From Bacteroidota bacterium (GTDB lineage: Bacteria > Bacteroidota > Bacteroidia > Bacteroidales > UBA10428), in NCBI GenBank assembly GCA_003252385.1, contig QKEH01000123.1:1-62285 (forward strand): 62,285 bases of DNA, written 5' to 3'. Under the pieces are notes generated by a model, which was not told the DNA's origin, did not search any database, and saw nothing but the letters and a program-made list of their open reading frames with translations. This document shows, in pieces, positions 46,447 through 55,375 of this stretch. Position numbers and translations under genes: made by a program. Numbering within the stretch: position 1 is the first letter of the stretch; each line of letters opens with the position of its first letter.

Positions 46447-48624
46447 ATGGCCAACAAAAAGATTCCCCATAAGAAAAATCAGCCCATTGACAAAAGCGCT
46501 TACAGCAACACGGTATTGGGTTTGTTTACCAACCATCCGAAGAAGACCTTTAATTACAAACAACTGGCTCACGAACTGCTTGCCAAGTCGGGACCCGAAA
46601 AAGCTCTCATTCAGCGAATGCTGAAAAAATTATGTACCGAAGGCTACATCGAAGAACTGGTGCCGGGTAAATACAAGTTAAAGTCGAGTGGCGGTTATGT
46701 GGTGGGTAAAGTCGACATTACCTCGGCAGGTTATGGTTTTGTAATATGCGACGAGCTGGAAGAGGATGTTTTCATCTCGCAAAAGAACCTGCACCAAGCG
46801 CTGCACGGCGATACCGTAAAAGTATATCTGTTTGCCCGAAAGCGAAAACCCAGCGTGGAAGGCGAAGTGGTGGAAATTATCGAACGGGCACGCAACACCT
46901 TTGTGGGAATCCTGGAAATTACCGACCGGTATGCATTTTGCATTGCCGACAGCCGTCAAATGCCCTACGACATCTTTATTCCGAAAGAAAATCTGAAAAA
47001 CGCTACCGACGGACAAAAAGTGCTGGTACAAATTACCGACTGGCCCCAACGGGCTAAAAATCCTTTTGGCGAAGTTATAGAAGTACTCGGCCTGCCGGGT
47101 GAACACGAAACCGAAATGCACGCCATACTGGCCGAATATGGACTCCCTTACCATTTTAGCAACGAAGTGGAAGAAGCGGCACAGGCCATTCCCGAAAAAA
47201 TTACCGAACGTGATTACGCCGAACGGCGCGACTTCCGAAACATTACCACCTTCACCATCGATCCGGCCGATGCCAAGGATTTTGATGATGCCCTCTCGTT
47301 TCAACAACTTCCCAACGGAAATATTGAAGTTGGGGTACATATTGCCGACGTTACACATTACGTCAAAAAGAAAGGGGTGCTCGAGGAGGAAGCTTTTGCC
47401 CGGGCCACCTCGGTGTATCTGGTAGATCGGGTGGTACCCATGCTGCCGGAACGGCTTTCCAATTTCATTTGTTCGTTACGCCCTCACGAAGAAAAACTGT
47501 GTTTTTCGGCCGTTTTCGAACTGAACAAAGATGCCGAGTTGCAGAACGAATGGTTTGGCCGCACCGTGATTTATTCGGATCGACGTTTTGCTTACGAAGA
47601 AGCCCAACAAGTGATTGATTCCGGCGAGGGCGATCTGGTGGATGAGTTGCGAACCCTGAACACCCTGGCTCAAATACTGCGCAAGCAACGTTACAAGGCA
47701 GGAGCCATTTCGTTCGAGCGCGAGGAAGTTAAATTCGAACTGGATGAACAGGGTAAACCCCTGGGAATAAAATTCCGTCAGCACGGCCTGGCCAACGAAC
47801 TCATCGAAGAATTTATGCTGCTGGCCAACAAACGGGTGGCTCATCGTATTGGCGATGTGGCCAAGAAAGATAAAAAAACCTTTGTGTACCGGATCCACGA
47901 TACCCCCAATCAGGAAAAACTGGAAAAATTTGCTCAGTTCGTACGCCGTTTTGGACTGAATATCATGCTCACTCCCGGCCAGGTTTCAAGTACCTTGAAC
48001 TCGGTACTGGACGAGGTGAAAGGCAAACCCGAGCAAAACATTGTGGAAACCCTGGCCGTGCGTTCTATGGCCAAAGCCATATATTCCACCGACAACATCG
48101 GGCATTACGGTCTCTCCTTCCCATTCTACACACACTTTACCTCGCCCATACGCCGCTACCCCGACATGATGGTTCACCGTATGTTGGCCGATTACATGAA
48201 TGGCGAAGAATCCAAGAATAAAAAGAAGTACGAGATCAAATGCCGACATGCTTCCGACCGGGAACAACAGGCCACCGAAGCCGAACGGGCCTCCATCAAA
48301 TACAAGCAGGTAGAATTCATGCAGGATAAAATCGGCAAAGCATTCGACGGAATTATTTCAGGAGTCACCGAGTTTGGTGTTTTTGTTGAAATCCTGGAAA
48401 ACAAGTGCGAAGGACTCGTGGCTACCCGCGATATGATGGACGATTTTTACGAATACGACGAGGACAACTACTGCCTCAACGGACGGCACCACGGCAAACG
48501 GTATCAGCTGGGCGACCCGGTAAAAGTGGAGGTGCTTCGTGCTAACCTGGCGCGCAAACAACTCGATTTTGCCCTGGTAGAAGAAGAAACAGAAAGTCCC
48601 GCCAAACCCAAGTACAGAAAATAA
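46447..48624 (+). CDS. rnr: Ribonuclease R
   Basis: 3'-5' processive exoribonuclease of the RNB family, degrading structured RNA and taking part in rRNA quality control. 725 residues from the ATG at 46447 (MANKKIPH). Order: winged-helix-like N-terminus (about 20-80), two cold-shock/OB domains, catalytic RNB domain with ITTFTIDPADAKDFDDALSF (metal-binding aspartates) and HYGLSFPFYTHFTSPIRRYPD-type block (written in part), and a C-terminal S1 domain (GKAFDGIISGVTEFGVFVEI). The frame extends upstream to 46324 but that part has no homology and lies in the regulatory gap. Confidence 0.95.
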   Translation: MANKKIPHKKNQPIDKSAYSNTVLGLFTNHPKKTFNYKQLAHELLAKSGPEKALIQRMLKKLCTEGYIEELVPGKYKLKSSGGYVVGKVDITSAGYGFVICDELEEDVFISQKNLHQALHGDTVKVYLFARKRKPSVEGEVVEIIERARNTFVGILEITDRYAFCIADSRQMPYDIFIPKENLKNATDGQKVLVQITDWPQRAKNPFGEVIEVLGLPGEHETEMHAILAEYGLPYHFSNEVEEAAQAIPEKITERDYAERRDFRNITTFTIDPADAKDFDDALSFQQLPNGNIEVGVHIADVTHYVKKKGVLEEEAFARATSVYLVDRVVPMLPERLSNFICSLRPHEEKLCFSAVFELNKDAELQNEWFGRTVIYSDRRFAYEEAQQVIDSGEGDLVDELRTLNTLAQILRKQRYKAGAISFEREEVKFELDEQGKPLGIKFRQHGLANELIEEFMLLANKRVAHRIGDVAKKDKKTFVYRIHDTPNQEKLEKFAQFVRRFGLNIMLTPGQVSSTLNSVLDEVKGKPEQNIVETLAVRSMAKAIYSTDNIGHYGLSFPFYTHFTSPIRRYPDMMVHRMLADYMNGEESKNKKKYEIKCRHASDREQQATEAERASIKYKQVEFMQDKIGKAFDGIISGVTEFGVFVEILENKCEGLVATRDMMDDFYEYDEDNYCLNGRHHGKRYQLGDPVKVEVLRANLARKQLDFALVEEETESPAKPKYRK

Positions 48625-48799
48625 CCCGATACCCATCTCCCCCGGCGTTAATAAAAAGGTTTTTATCGTATGCGCAATATGGGTTACTTTACCGACAGGC
48701 ACTACCCGAAGGAGCCGGACGTAAACCCTGGTTTGATGAATGAGCAGCATGGCAACCTGGGTAGACAGGTTTTCTGGCGAAGCTCACAATACAATTAGT

Positions 48800-50086
48800 A
48801 TGGTACTCAATTACATTTGGATTGGTTTTTTTATAGTGGCGCTGGTAGTTGCCCTGGTGCGTACCCTGGGTTATTTCCTGCAATCCGGTATCGACCTCAG
48901 CTGGCTGGGACATTTCACGGCCACCGATCGCGATGTTTTTAAAACCATGGTCGACTCCACTTTTACCATGGCCGAAAACAGCGTTACCATTGCCATTTAC
49001 CTCATTGGAATTATGACCCTGTGGTTGGGCATTATGAAAATTGGCGAAAAGGGCGGCGCGGTAAATATGCTATCCTGGCTGGTAGCCCCTTTTTTCCGGA
49101 AAATATTTCCCGAAGTGCCCGATAAGCATCCGGCCATGGGAGCCATGATGATGAATTTTTGCGCCAACATGCTCGGGCTCGACAATGCTGCAACACCCCT
49201 GGGTTTAACTGCCATGAAAGAATTGCAGGAAATCAATCCCCGGAAGGACACCGCATCGAATGCCCAAATTATGTTTCTGGTATTGAATACCTCCGGGCTT
49301 ACCATTGTACCCATAAGCATTTTGGGTCTGCGTGCAGCTGCCCATGCAACCAATCCGGCCGATGTGTTTCTTCCCCTGCTGTTAACCACATTCTTTTCGA
49401 CCCTGGCAGGCCTGATAGCCGTATCGGTAGTACAAGGTATCCGCTTGTTCAATAAAATTGTGCTGGCTTACCTCGCCGGGCTCAGCCTGCTCATTGGAGG
49501 CATGTTTGCCTTTTTAAGTTCACTGCCCAACCAGCAAATGCAAATCGTAACCATCTTTGCCGGTAACCTCATTCTGTTTGGCTTTATCATGTTCTTCCTT
49601 TTTGCCGGAATTCGAAGCAAAATTAACCTCTACGAAACCTTTATTGAAGGAGCCAAGGAAGGCTTTGAAATTGCCGTTAAAATAATACCCTACCTGGTAG
49701 CCATGCTCTTTGCTATTGGAATATTCCGGGCTTCGGGGGCACTTACTTTTATTACCGATGGCATCGGTCAGTTCTTTGCCTGGCTGGGCTTCGATACGCG
49801 CTTTGTCGACGGGCTGCCCACGGCACTCATGAAACCCCTTAGCGGAAGTGGTGCCCGCGGTATGATGGTTGAAGTGCTGAACAACCCCCAATTTGGACCC
49901 GACAGTTTTGCCGGCCGTTTGGTTTCCATACTCCAAGGATCTACCGAAACCACTTTCTATACCCTCATTGTATACTATGGAGCGGTGGGAATTTCGAAAA
50001 CCCGTTATACACTTACTTGTGGCTTAATAGCTGACCTTACCGCAATTATTGCTTCGATAGTGCTTTGCTACTTCTTTTTTGGTTAG
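48800..50086 (+). CDS. Nucleoside-recognition (SpmA/SpmB-like fusion) membrane protein
   Basis: 428-residue inner-membrane protein combining the SpmA-like and SpmB-like halves in one chain, common in Bacteroidota. Two Gate/nucleoside recognition domains are visible: NMLGLDNAATPLGLTAMKEL in the first half and PTALMKPLSGSGARGMMVEV in the second, with about eight to nine hydrophobic helices. The ATG at 48800 (MVLNYIWIGFF) is chosen over 48740 because family members start there. Role outside sporulation unknown. Its stop overlaps that of the beta-barrel gene on the other strand (TTAG). Confidence 0.88.
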   Translation: MVLNYIWIGFFIVALVVALVRTLGYFLQSGIDLSWLGHFTATDRDVFKTMVDSTFTMAENSVTIAIYLIGIMTLWLGIMKIGEKGGAVNMLSWLVAPFFRKIFPEVPDKHPAMGAMMMNFCANMLGLDNAATPLGLTAMKELQEINPRKDTASNAQIMFLVLNTSGLTIVPISILGLRAAAHATNPADVFLPLLLTTFFSTLAGLIAVSVVQGIRLFNKIVLAYLAGLSLLIGGMFAFLSSLPNQQMQIVTIFAGNLILFGFIMFFLFAGIRSKINLYETFIEGAKEGFEIAVKIIPYLVAMLFAIGIFRASGALTFITDGIGQFFAWLGFDTRFVDGLPTALMKPLSGSGARGMMVEVLNNPQFGPDSFAGRLVSILQGSTETTFYTLIVYYGAVGISKTRYTLTCGLIADLTAIIASIVLCYFFFG

Positions 50087-50676
50087 TACCAGTTGCGCCC
50101 GATCCAGTAGTAGGCTGCAAAGGTCAGCACATTGTTGTACATGGCATACGAGCCGGTGGCTCCTGAATACTGGGCATATATAGGCATTACCGAATAGGAG
50201 AAACGCGCGCTGAAATAAAGCCGGTTGGTATACTTGTAACTGGCTCCAATACACAAGGCCACTTCGTAGGGATCAAACTGTTGAAATTCAATATATCCCA
50301 AACTGCCATCATTCTGAGCTGCACTAAACAGGTATCCGAGCGAAACCCCACCATGGAACTGAACCATCTTGTATGGATCGAAAGTAGCTAAAATGGGCAG
50401 TTCGATATATTGCAAGCGTATCTTCCGGCTGGTCAAACTATCGAGCTTAACCGTAGAGCCCTTGGCCGCATAGCGTATTTCGAGTTGACCCCCCCAATTG
50501 TTCTGAAACTTGGTAGCCACAAACGCACCGCCAACCAGCCCTGCTTTGTTGTAAGTACCGGTAAAGTCGCCATCAATCTGGCTGGCATTGATACCGGCAA
50601 GCAGACCGCCTTCGAAACGCTGGGCAAAAAGTACAGTGGGTAAACCCAATACAAGCAGAAGAAACAGCTTTTTCAT
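50083..50676 (-). CDS. Outer membrane beta-barrel protein (porin/PorT-like)
   Basis: 197 residues, signal peptide MKKLFLLLVLGLPTVLFAQ, then FEGGLLAGINASQIDGDF, the start typical of the Bacteroidota OMP_b-brl_2 family, and alternating strands ending in an aromatic residue (IGRNWY). Small 8-strand barrel expected in the outer membrane; ligand unknown. It lies 42 bases downstream of the sirtuin gene on the same strand and its stop shares bases with the converging SpmAB-like gene. Confidence 0.88.
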   Translation of the reverse strand: MKKLFLLLVLGLPTVLFAQRFEGGLLAGINASQIDGDFTGTYNKAGLVGGAFVATKFQNNWGGQLEIRYAAKGSTVKLDSLTSRKIRLQYIELPILATFDPYKMVQFHGGVSLGYLFSAAQNDGSLGYIEFQQFDPYEVALCIGASYKYTNRLYFSARFSYSVMPIYAQYSGATGSYAMYNNVLTFAAYYWIGRNWY

Positions 50677-50718
50677 AGTAGTGGAATAAAATGGAATGAT
50701 GCAACGGCCCGAAAATAA

Positions 50719-51417
50719 TCAATTTTTTACATACCCGTCCAGCAGTTGCTGTTTGAGAAGAGCGACCCCCACACTGGCCTTCTTCTGAATAAAAGTAAAA
50801 CTGCGGTTTACATGAACCTGAAGTTCGTTCGGATCGATTAAAAAGATGGGTACTCCCTCAGGTACATAATTGATCAGCCCTGCTGCCGGATAGACCACCA
50901 GCGAAGTGCCAATTACGGCAAAAATATCGGCCTCGCGAACCCAACAGGCTGCCTCGTCGATAGCAGGCACCGGCTCGCCAAACCAAACAATATGGGGTCG
51001 AAGCTGATGGCCTTCCTCACAGGTATCGCCTCGTACAATGGGTTGGGTTCCAATATCGTAAATCAGGTTTTCGTTGCCCGTACTGCGCACCTTGGTTAAT
51101 TCGCCGTGCAGGTGAAGCACCCGGGTACTGCCCGCCAGTTCGTGCAGGTTATCCACATTCTGGGTAACAATACAAACCTCGAAATGGCGTTCCAGCCCGG
51201 CCAGTTCAATATGACCCGCATTCGGCCTTGCACCGGCCAGTTGGGCACGGCGCTCGTTGTAAAATTGCAAAACCAAATCAGGATTCCGCAACCAGCCCTC
51301 GTAACTGGCCACCTCCATAACATCGTAGTTTTCCCATAACCCTCCGGTTTCGCGAAATGTTTTTAACCCGCTCTCGGCACTAATGCCCGAACCCGTGAGC
51401 ACGACCAATTTTTTCAT
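50719..51417 (-). CDS. NAD-dependent protein deacylase (sirtuin, class III-like)
   Basis: 232-residue Sir2 family enzyme. The NAD-binding GSGISAESGLKTFRE, catalytic HLHGEL, and TQNVDNLHELAG motifs are intact. FYNERR contains the YxxR acyl-pocket pair that marks desuccinylase/demalonylase sirtuins (SIRT5/CobB type). The four-cysteine zinc ribbon is not visible: the region between HLHGEL and HIVWFGEPVP has a single Cys (DTCEEGHQLRP), as in a set of short bacterial sirtuins. Cytoplasmic. Likely substrates are acyl-lysines of central metabolism. Confidence 0.92.
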   Translation of the reverse strand: MKKLVVLTGSGISAESGLKTFRETGGLWENYDVMEVASYEGWLRNPDLVLQFYNERRAQLAGARPNAGHIELAGLERHFEVCIVTQNVDNLHELAGSTRVLHLHGELTKVRSTGNENLIYDIGTQPIVRGDTCEEGHQLRPHIVWFGEPVPAIDEAACWVREADIFAVIGTSLVVYPAAGLINYVPEGVPIFLIDPNELQVHVNRSFTFIQKKASVGVALLKQQLLDGYVKN

Positions 51418-51686
51418 GACTTTATGCCGTATATACTATCCTGTTACATTCTTCGGGGTAAACCGCAATAGCAGAATTTTCCCTCCCTGGTCAAAATTCC
51501 AAAATGGAAAATCTCCGGTTTCCGAACCTGATGATTCTTTTCAGGCTTGACAGAAGAATTTAAGCTAAAATACTGATTGACAGGGTGCGCTCCATCTAAT
51601 TTTTCACAACTCCCCAGCACATAGCTGTTATCTCTTTCAAAAGTAGTATTTTTACCGCCCCGCTCACAACACCTTTTTACCATTCG

Positions 51687-53654
51687 ATGATTGATTCCGC
51701 AACAATAGACCGAATATTTGCTGCTGCCGACATTGTGGAGGTAATTGGCGACTTTGTGCACCTGAAACGCGCCGGAGCCAACTACAAGGGCATGAGCCCT
51801 TTTACCAACGAGAAAACGCCATCGTTCATGGTAAGTCCGGCCAAAGGAATCTACAAATGTTTTAGTTCCGGCAAAGGGGGCAATGCGGTCAGTTTTATCA
51901 TGGAACACGAAAAGCTGACCTATCCCGAAGCACTGCGCTACCTGGCCAAAAAATACAACATCGAAATTGTGGATGAGCAACAATCGCCCGAGCAGTTGCA
52001 AAAACGCAACGACCGGGAAAGTATGCTCGCCGTAAACGAATTTGCCGCCAGACAGTTTGCCGAATGGCTTAAAAAAAGCCAGCAGGGTACGGCCATTGGT
52101 TTAAGTTACCTGAAGGAAAGAGGATTTCGCGATAATACCATCGACCAGTTTCAACTGGGTTATTCGCTCGACAGCCGCGACGCCTTTACCCAACTGGCAC
52201 AGCAGAACGGGTACAAATTGGACTACCTGGTTAAAACCGGGCTAACCGTTGATAAAGGCACTTACCAGTTCGACCGCTTTAGCGGTCGCGTAATTTTTCC
52301 TATACACAGTATATCGGGGCAGGTAATTGGTTTTGGCGGCCGCATTCTTAAAAAAGACGATAAAGCGGCCAAATACCTCAACTCGCCCGAATCGGAAGTA
52401 TACCACAAGAGCAATGTCCTTTATGGTTTGTACCAGGCTAAAAATTCCGTGATAAAGCACGACAAATGCTTTCTCGTGGAAGGCTATACCGATGTGACCA
52501 GTCTGCACCAGGCCGGTATCGACAACGTGGTTGCCTCATCGGGAACTGCGCTCACCGCCGAGCAGGTACGCCTGATCAAGCGTTTCACCAAAAACATTAC
52601 GGTGTTGTACGATGGCGACCAGGCCGGTATCAAAGCCTCGCTTCGCGGTATCGACATCATACTCGAAGAAGGACTGAATGTTAAAGTGCTTCTTCTGCCC
52701 GATGGCGAAGACCCGGATTCATTCTCGCGCAGCCACAGCATTACCGATCTTACGCAGTACATCCAAAACAACGAAACCGACTTTATTAAATTTAAAACCC
52801 GCTTGCTGGCTAAAGATGCCGCAGACGATCCGGTGCAACGAGCCAACCTGATTAACGATGTGGTAAAATCCATTTCCGTAATTCCGGATACCATTGTGCG
52901 AGCCGTTTATATCCGGGAATGCAGCAAAATCCTCGAAATGGACGAAAAGCTGTTGTATTCCGAATCGGACAAGCTGCGCCACAACAAATTGACCACCCAG
53001 GTTAAAAAGGAAAACTACCCGCATCAGGCAGCTCTGGAACCGGAATACATACCGCCCCCTTTCGAGGAGGAAATGTATCCCCCCCTGCCCTTGCTCATTC
53101 CTCCCGGCAACCATTTTCCCCACGAACGCGACCTGATTCAGGCACTCCTGCGGTTTGGTAACCAGGAGTTGCGACTCGAAGATCAGAACAACCCCAGCGT
53201 TGCCGAGTACATTGTTCGGGAGATCCTGGCCGATGAACTGGATTTTCAGCACCCCGTATATCGCTCCATTTTCTCCATCACCGCCGGTTTGGTAGAAAAC
53301 GGTCAGGAATTTAATGTGCGTACCTTTACCCAGCATCAGGACCCGGACATCTGCACGGCTACGGTCGATTTAACCACCGACAATTACGAGCTCAGTGTAA
53401 TTTGGACCAAACACGAGTCGCGAATCGCATCGGACGATATGAGGCTTCGGGAAATAATCCCGGAACTGGTCATTGCTTTTAAAAACAAAAAAGTTATCGA
53501 CCTGATTAAGCAAACCCAGGAAGAAATAGTTGTGGCACAACAAAACGGCGATTCCGAAGCCATTACAATGCTTTCGCAAAAATTTATGGTGCTCAACGAG
53601 CTCAAAAAACATTTTGCAAAAGAACTGGGCGACCGCATTATTTATGGAAGGTAG
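51687..53654 (+). CDS. dnaG: DNA primase with degenerate zinc-binding domain
   Basis: 655-residue replicative primase. The N-terminal CHC2 domain keeps the fold signature EKTPSFMVSPAKGIYKCFSS but three of four zinc ligands are changed: Ser37 and Thr40 replace Cys and His, Cys58 is kept, Ser61 replaces Cys. The Toprim catalytic core is intact: LVEGYTDVTSLHQAG (Glu), VLYDGDQAGIKAS (DxD-type), ASSGTALT. The C-terminal helicase-binding domain covers about residues 470-655. No rpoD or rpsU neighbours (not a macromolecular synthesis operon); cysS follows 184 bases later. Confidence 0.96.
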   Translation: MIDSATIDRIFAAADIVEVIGDFVHLKRAGANYKGMSPFTNEKTPSFMVSPAKGIYKCFSSGKGGNAVSFIMEHEKLTYPEALRYLAKKYNIEIVDEQQSPEQLQKRNDRESMLAVNEFAARQFAEWLKKSQQGTAIGLSYLKERGFRDNTIDQFQLGYSLDSRDAFTQLAQQNGYKLDYLVKTGLTVDKGTYQFDRFSGRVIFPIHSISGQVIGFGGRILKKDDKAAKYLNSPESEVYHKSNVLYGLYQAKNSVIKHDKCFLVEGYTDVTSLHQAGIDNVVASSGTALTAEQVRLIKRFTKNITVLYDGDQAGIKASLRGIDIILEEGLNVKVLLLPDGEDPDSFSRSHSITDLTQYIQNNETDFIKFKTRLLAKDAADDPVQRANLINDVVKSISVIPDTIVRAVYIRECSKILEMDEKLLYSESDKLRHNKLTTQVKKENYPHQAALEPEYIPPPFEEEMYPPLPLLIPPGNHFPHERDLIQALLRFGNQELRLEDQNNPSVAEYIVREILADELDFQHPVYRSIFSITAGLVENGQEFNVRTFTQHQDPDICTATVDLTTDNYELSVIWTKHESRIASDDMRLREIIPELVIAFKNKKVIDLIKQTQEEIVVAQQNGDSEAITMLSQKFMVLNELKKHFAKELGDRIIYGR

Positions 53655-53799
53655 CTTACGTTACACTTTCCTGTTACAGGAGACCAACCTTGACGTATTG
53701 ATAAGCTCACCAATTGCCCCACAGGGAAACTATTGGATGGAGGTTTAAAAGCACCCTGCTCGGTTGTAAAGAACATGAACCACCATAATCAATTATTTC

Positions 53800-53807
53800 T
53801 ACCTTTG
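53800..53807 (+). promoter_or_regulatory. Bacteroidota -7 element for cysS
   Basis: TACCTTTG, exact TAnnTTTG, 31 bases before the ATG at 53839. It rules out the earlier in-frame ATG at 53812, which would lie at or before the transcript start. Confidence 0.5.
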
Positions 53808-53838
53808 CCCATTGCAGCATTTCAATTACCGAAGAAAG

Positions 53839-55314
53839 ATGGAACATAAGTTAAGCTTATACAACTCACTTACCCGTAAGAAGGAACTTTTTAAACCCTT
53901 ACATTCGCCCCACGTGGGTTTATATGTATGTGGGCCCACCGTTTACAGCGAACCCCACCTGGGTCACGTGCGTATGGCCATAACCTTCGACACCCTCTTT
54001 CGGTACCTGCTGCACCTGGGTTATAAAGTGCGCTACGTACGCAACATTACCGATGTAGGTCATCTCGAAGACGAAGTGGCCGGCACCGGCGAAGATAAAA
54101 TCAGCAAAAAAGCCAAACTGGAACAGCTGGAACCCATGGAAGTGGTTCAAAAGTATAAGCTGATGTTTCAGGAGGTACTCCAAATCCTGAATACGCTGCC
54201 TCCGAGTATCGAACCACAAGCTTCAGGCCATATCATTGAGCAGCAACAAATGATTCGCCGTATTATGGACAACGGCTATGCCTATGAGGTGAACGGTTCG
54301 GTGTATTTCGATATCGAAACCTATAACAAAAAATACACCTACGGCCAGCTTTCGGGCCGCAAAGTGGAAGACATGCTGGCCAACACCCGCCAATTGGAAG
54401 GGCAGCAGGAAAAACGGTCACCGCTCGATTTTGCCCTTTGGAAAAAAGCCGGCGACGAACACATTATGCGCTGGCCTTCGGAATGGAGCGAAGGTTTTCC
54501 CGGCTGGCACCTCGAGTGTTCGGCCATGAGTACCAAATACCTGGGCGAAACTTTCGACATTCATGGTGGTGGCCTGGACTTGTTATTTCCCCACCACGAA
54601 TGCGAAATTGCCCAAACGGTAGCTTCGCAGGGAAAAGACCATGTGCGCTACTGGATGCACAACAACATGATTACCATCGACGGGCAAAAAATGGCCCGTT
54701 CGCTACATAATTTTATTACGCTTAAGGAACTCTTTACGGGCTCCCACGAAAAACTGGAACGGGGCTATACCCCCATGAATATTCGCTTTTTCCTGTTGCA
54801 GGCTCATTACCGCAGCACGCTCGATTTTTCGAACGAAGCCTTGCAGGCATCCGAAAAAGGATTGCACAAACTGCTAAAAGCCATTGAAAATCTGGATCGC
54901 ATCCAGGCGGGCAAGCAATCCACGCTTTCTGTAGTCCCCGTAATCGAAAAATGCTTCGAAGCGCTGAACGACGACTTGAACACCCCCATTGCCATTGCGC
55001 AACTTTTCGAAGGCGTGCGTCTGATCAATCTGTTGCTCGAAGGAAAAGAAACGCTGGATCCGACCGACCTGGAACGCTTCAGTACCTTCATGAAAAACAT
55101 TTGCTACGAGGTATTGGGCTTGCAGCCCCTGGAACAATCCCTTACTCATGACTCGGCGGAAGAAGGACTCCTGCAAATTCTGGTGGATCTGCGTCTGGAT
55201 GCCCGCAAGAATAAAGACTTTGCCACCTCCGACCTGATACGCGACAAACTAAACGAACTGGGCATTGCCCTGAAAGACACCAAAGAAGGAACCACCTGGG
55301 AACGAATCGGGTAG
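53839..55314 (+). CDS. cysS: Cysteinyl-tRNA synthetase
   Basis: Class I synthetase charging tRNA-Cys, 491 residues. Zinc and cysteine site: CGPTVY, then the HIGH-type PHLGH, later HLECSAM and [10 protein letters not shown]. The second ATP signature is KMARS ([11 protein letters not shown]) rather than KMSKS, with the second lysine changed to arginine. The C-terminal DALR-like helical domain is complete. Start at the second ATG, supported by the promoter element. Confidence 0.96.
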   Translation: MEHKLSLYNSLTRKKELFKPLHSPHVGLYVCGPTVYSEPHLGHVRMAITFDTLFRYLLHLGYKVRYVRNITDVGHLEDEVAGTGEDKISKKAKLEQLEPMEVVQKYKLMFQEVLQILNTLPPSIEPQASGHIIEQQQMIRRIMDNGYAYEVNGSVYFDIETYNKKYTYGQLSGRKVEDMLANTRQLEGQQEKRSPLDFALWKKAGDEHIMRWPSEWSEGFPGWHLECSAMSTKYLGETFDIHGGGLDLLFPHHECEIAQTVASQGKDHVRYWMHNNMITIDGQKMARSLHNFITLKELFTGSHEKLERGYTPMNIRFFLLQAHYRSTLDFSNEALQASEKGLHKLLKAIENLDRIQAGKQSTLSVVPVIEKCFEALNDDLNTPIAIAQLFEGVRLINLLLEGKETLDPTDLERFSTFMKNICYEVLGLQPLEQSLTHDSAEEGLLQILVDLRLDARKNKDFATSDLIRDKLNELGIALKDTKEGTTWERIG

Positions 55315-55375
55315 ACCAATCACTTCCCGCACAACAAATACTGAACTACATCGTTAAACCAATAAAACCGAAATC

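Noticed and set aside
51444-52001. 185-codon open frame on minus over the start of dnaG
   Set aside because: It is antisense to the primase N-terminus, with no family resemblance and no promoter; the sense gene explains its length.
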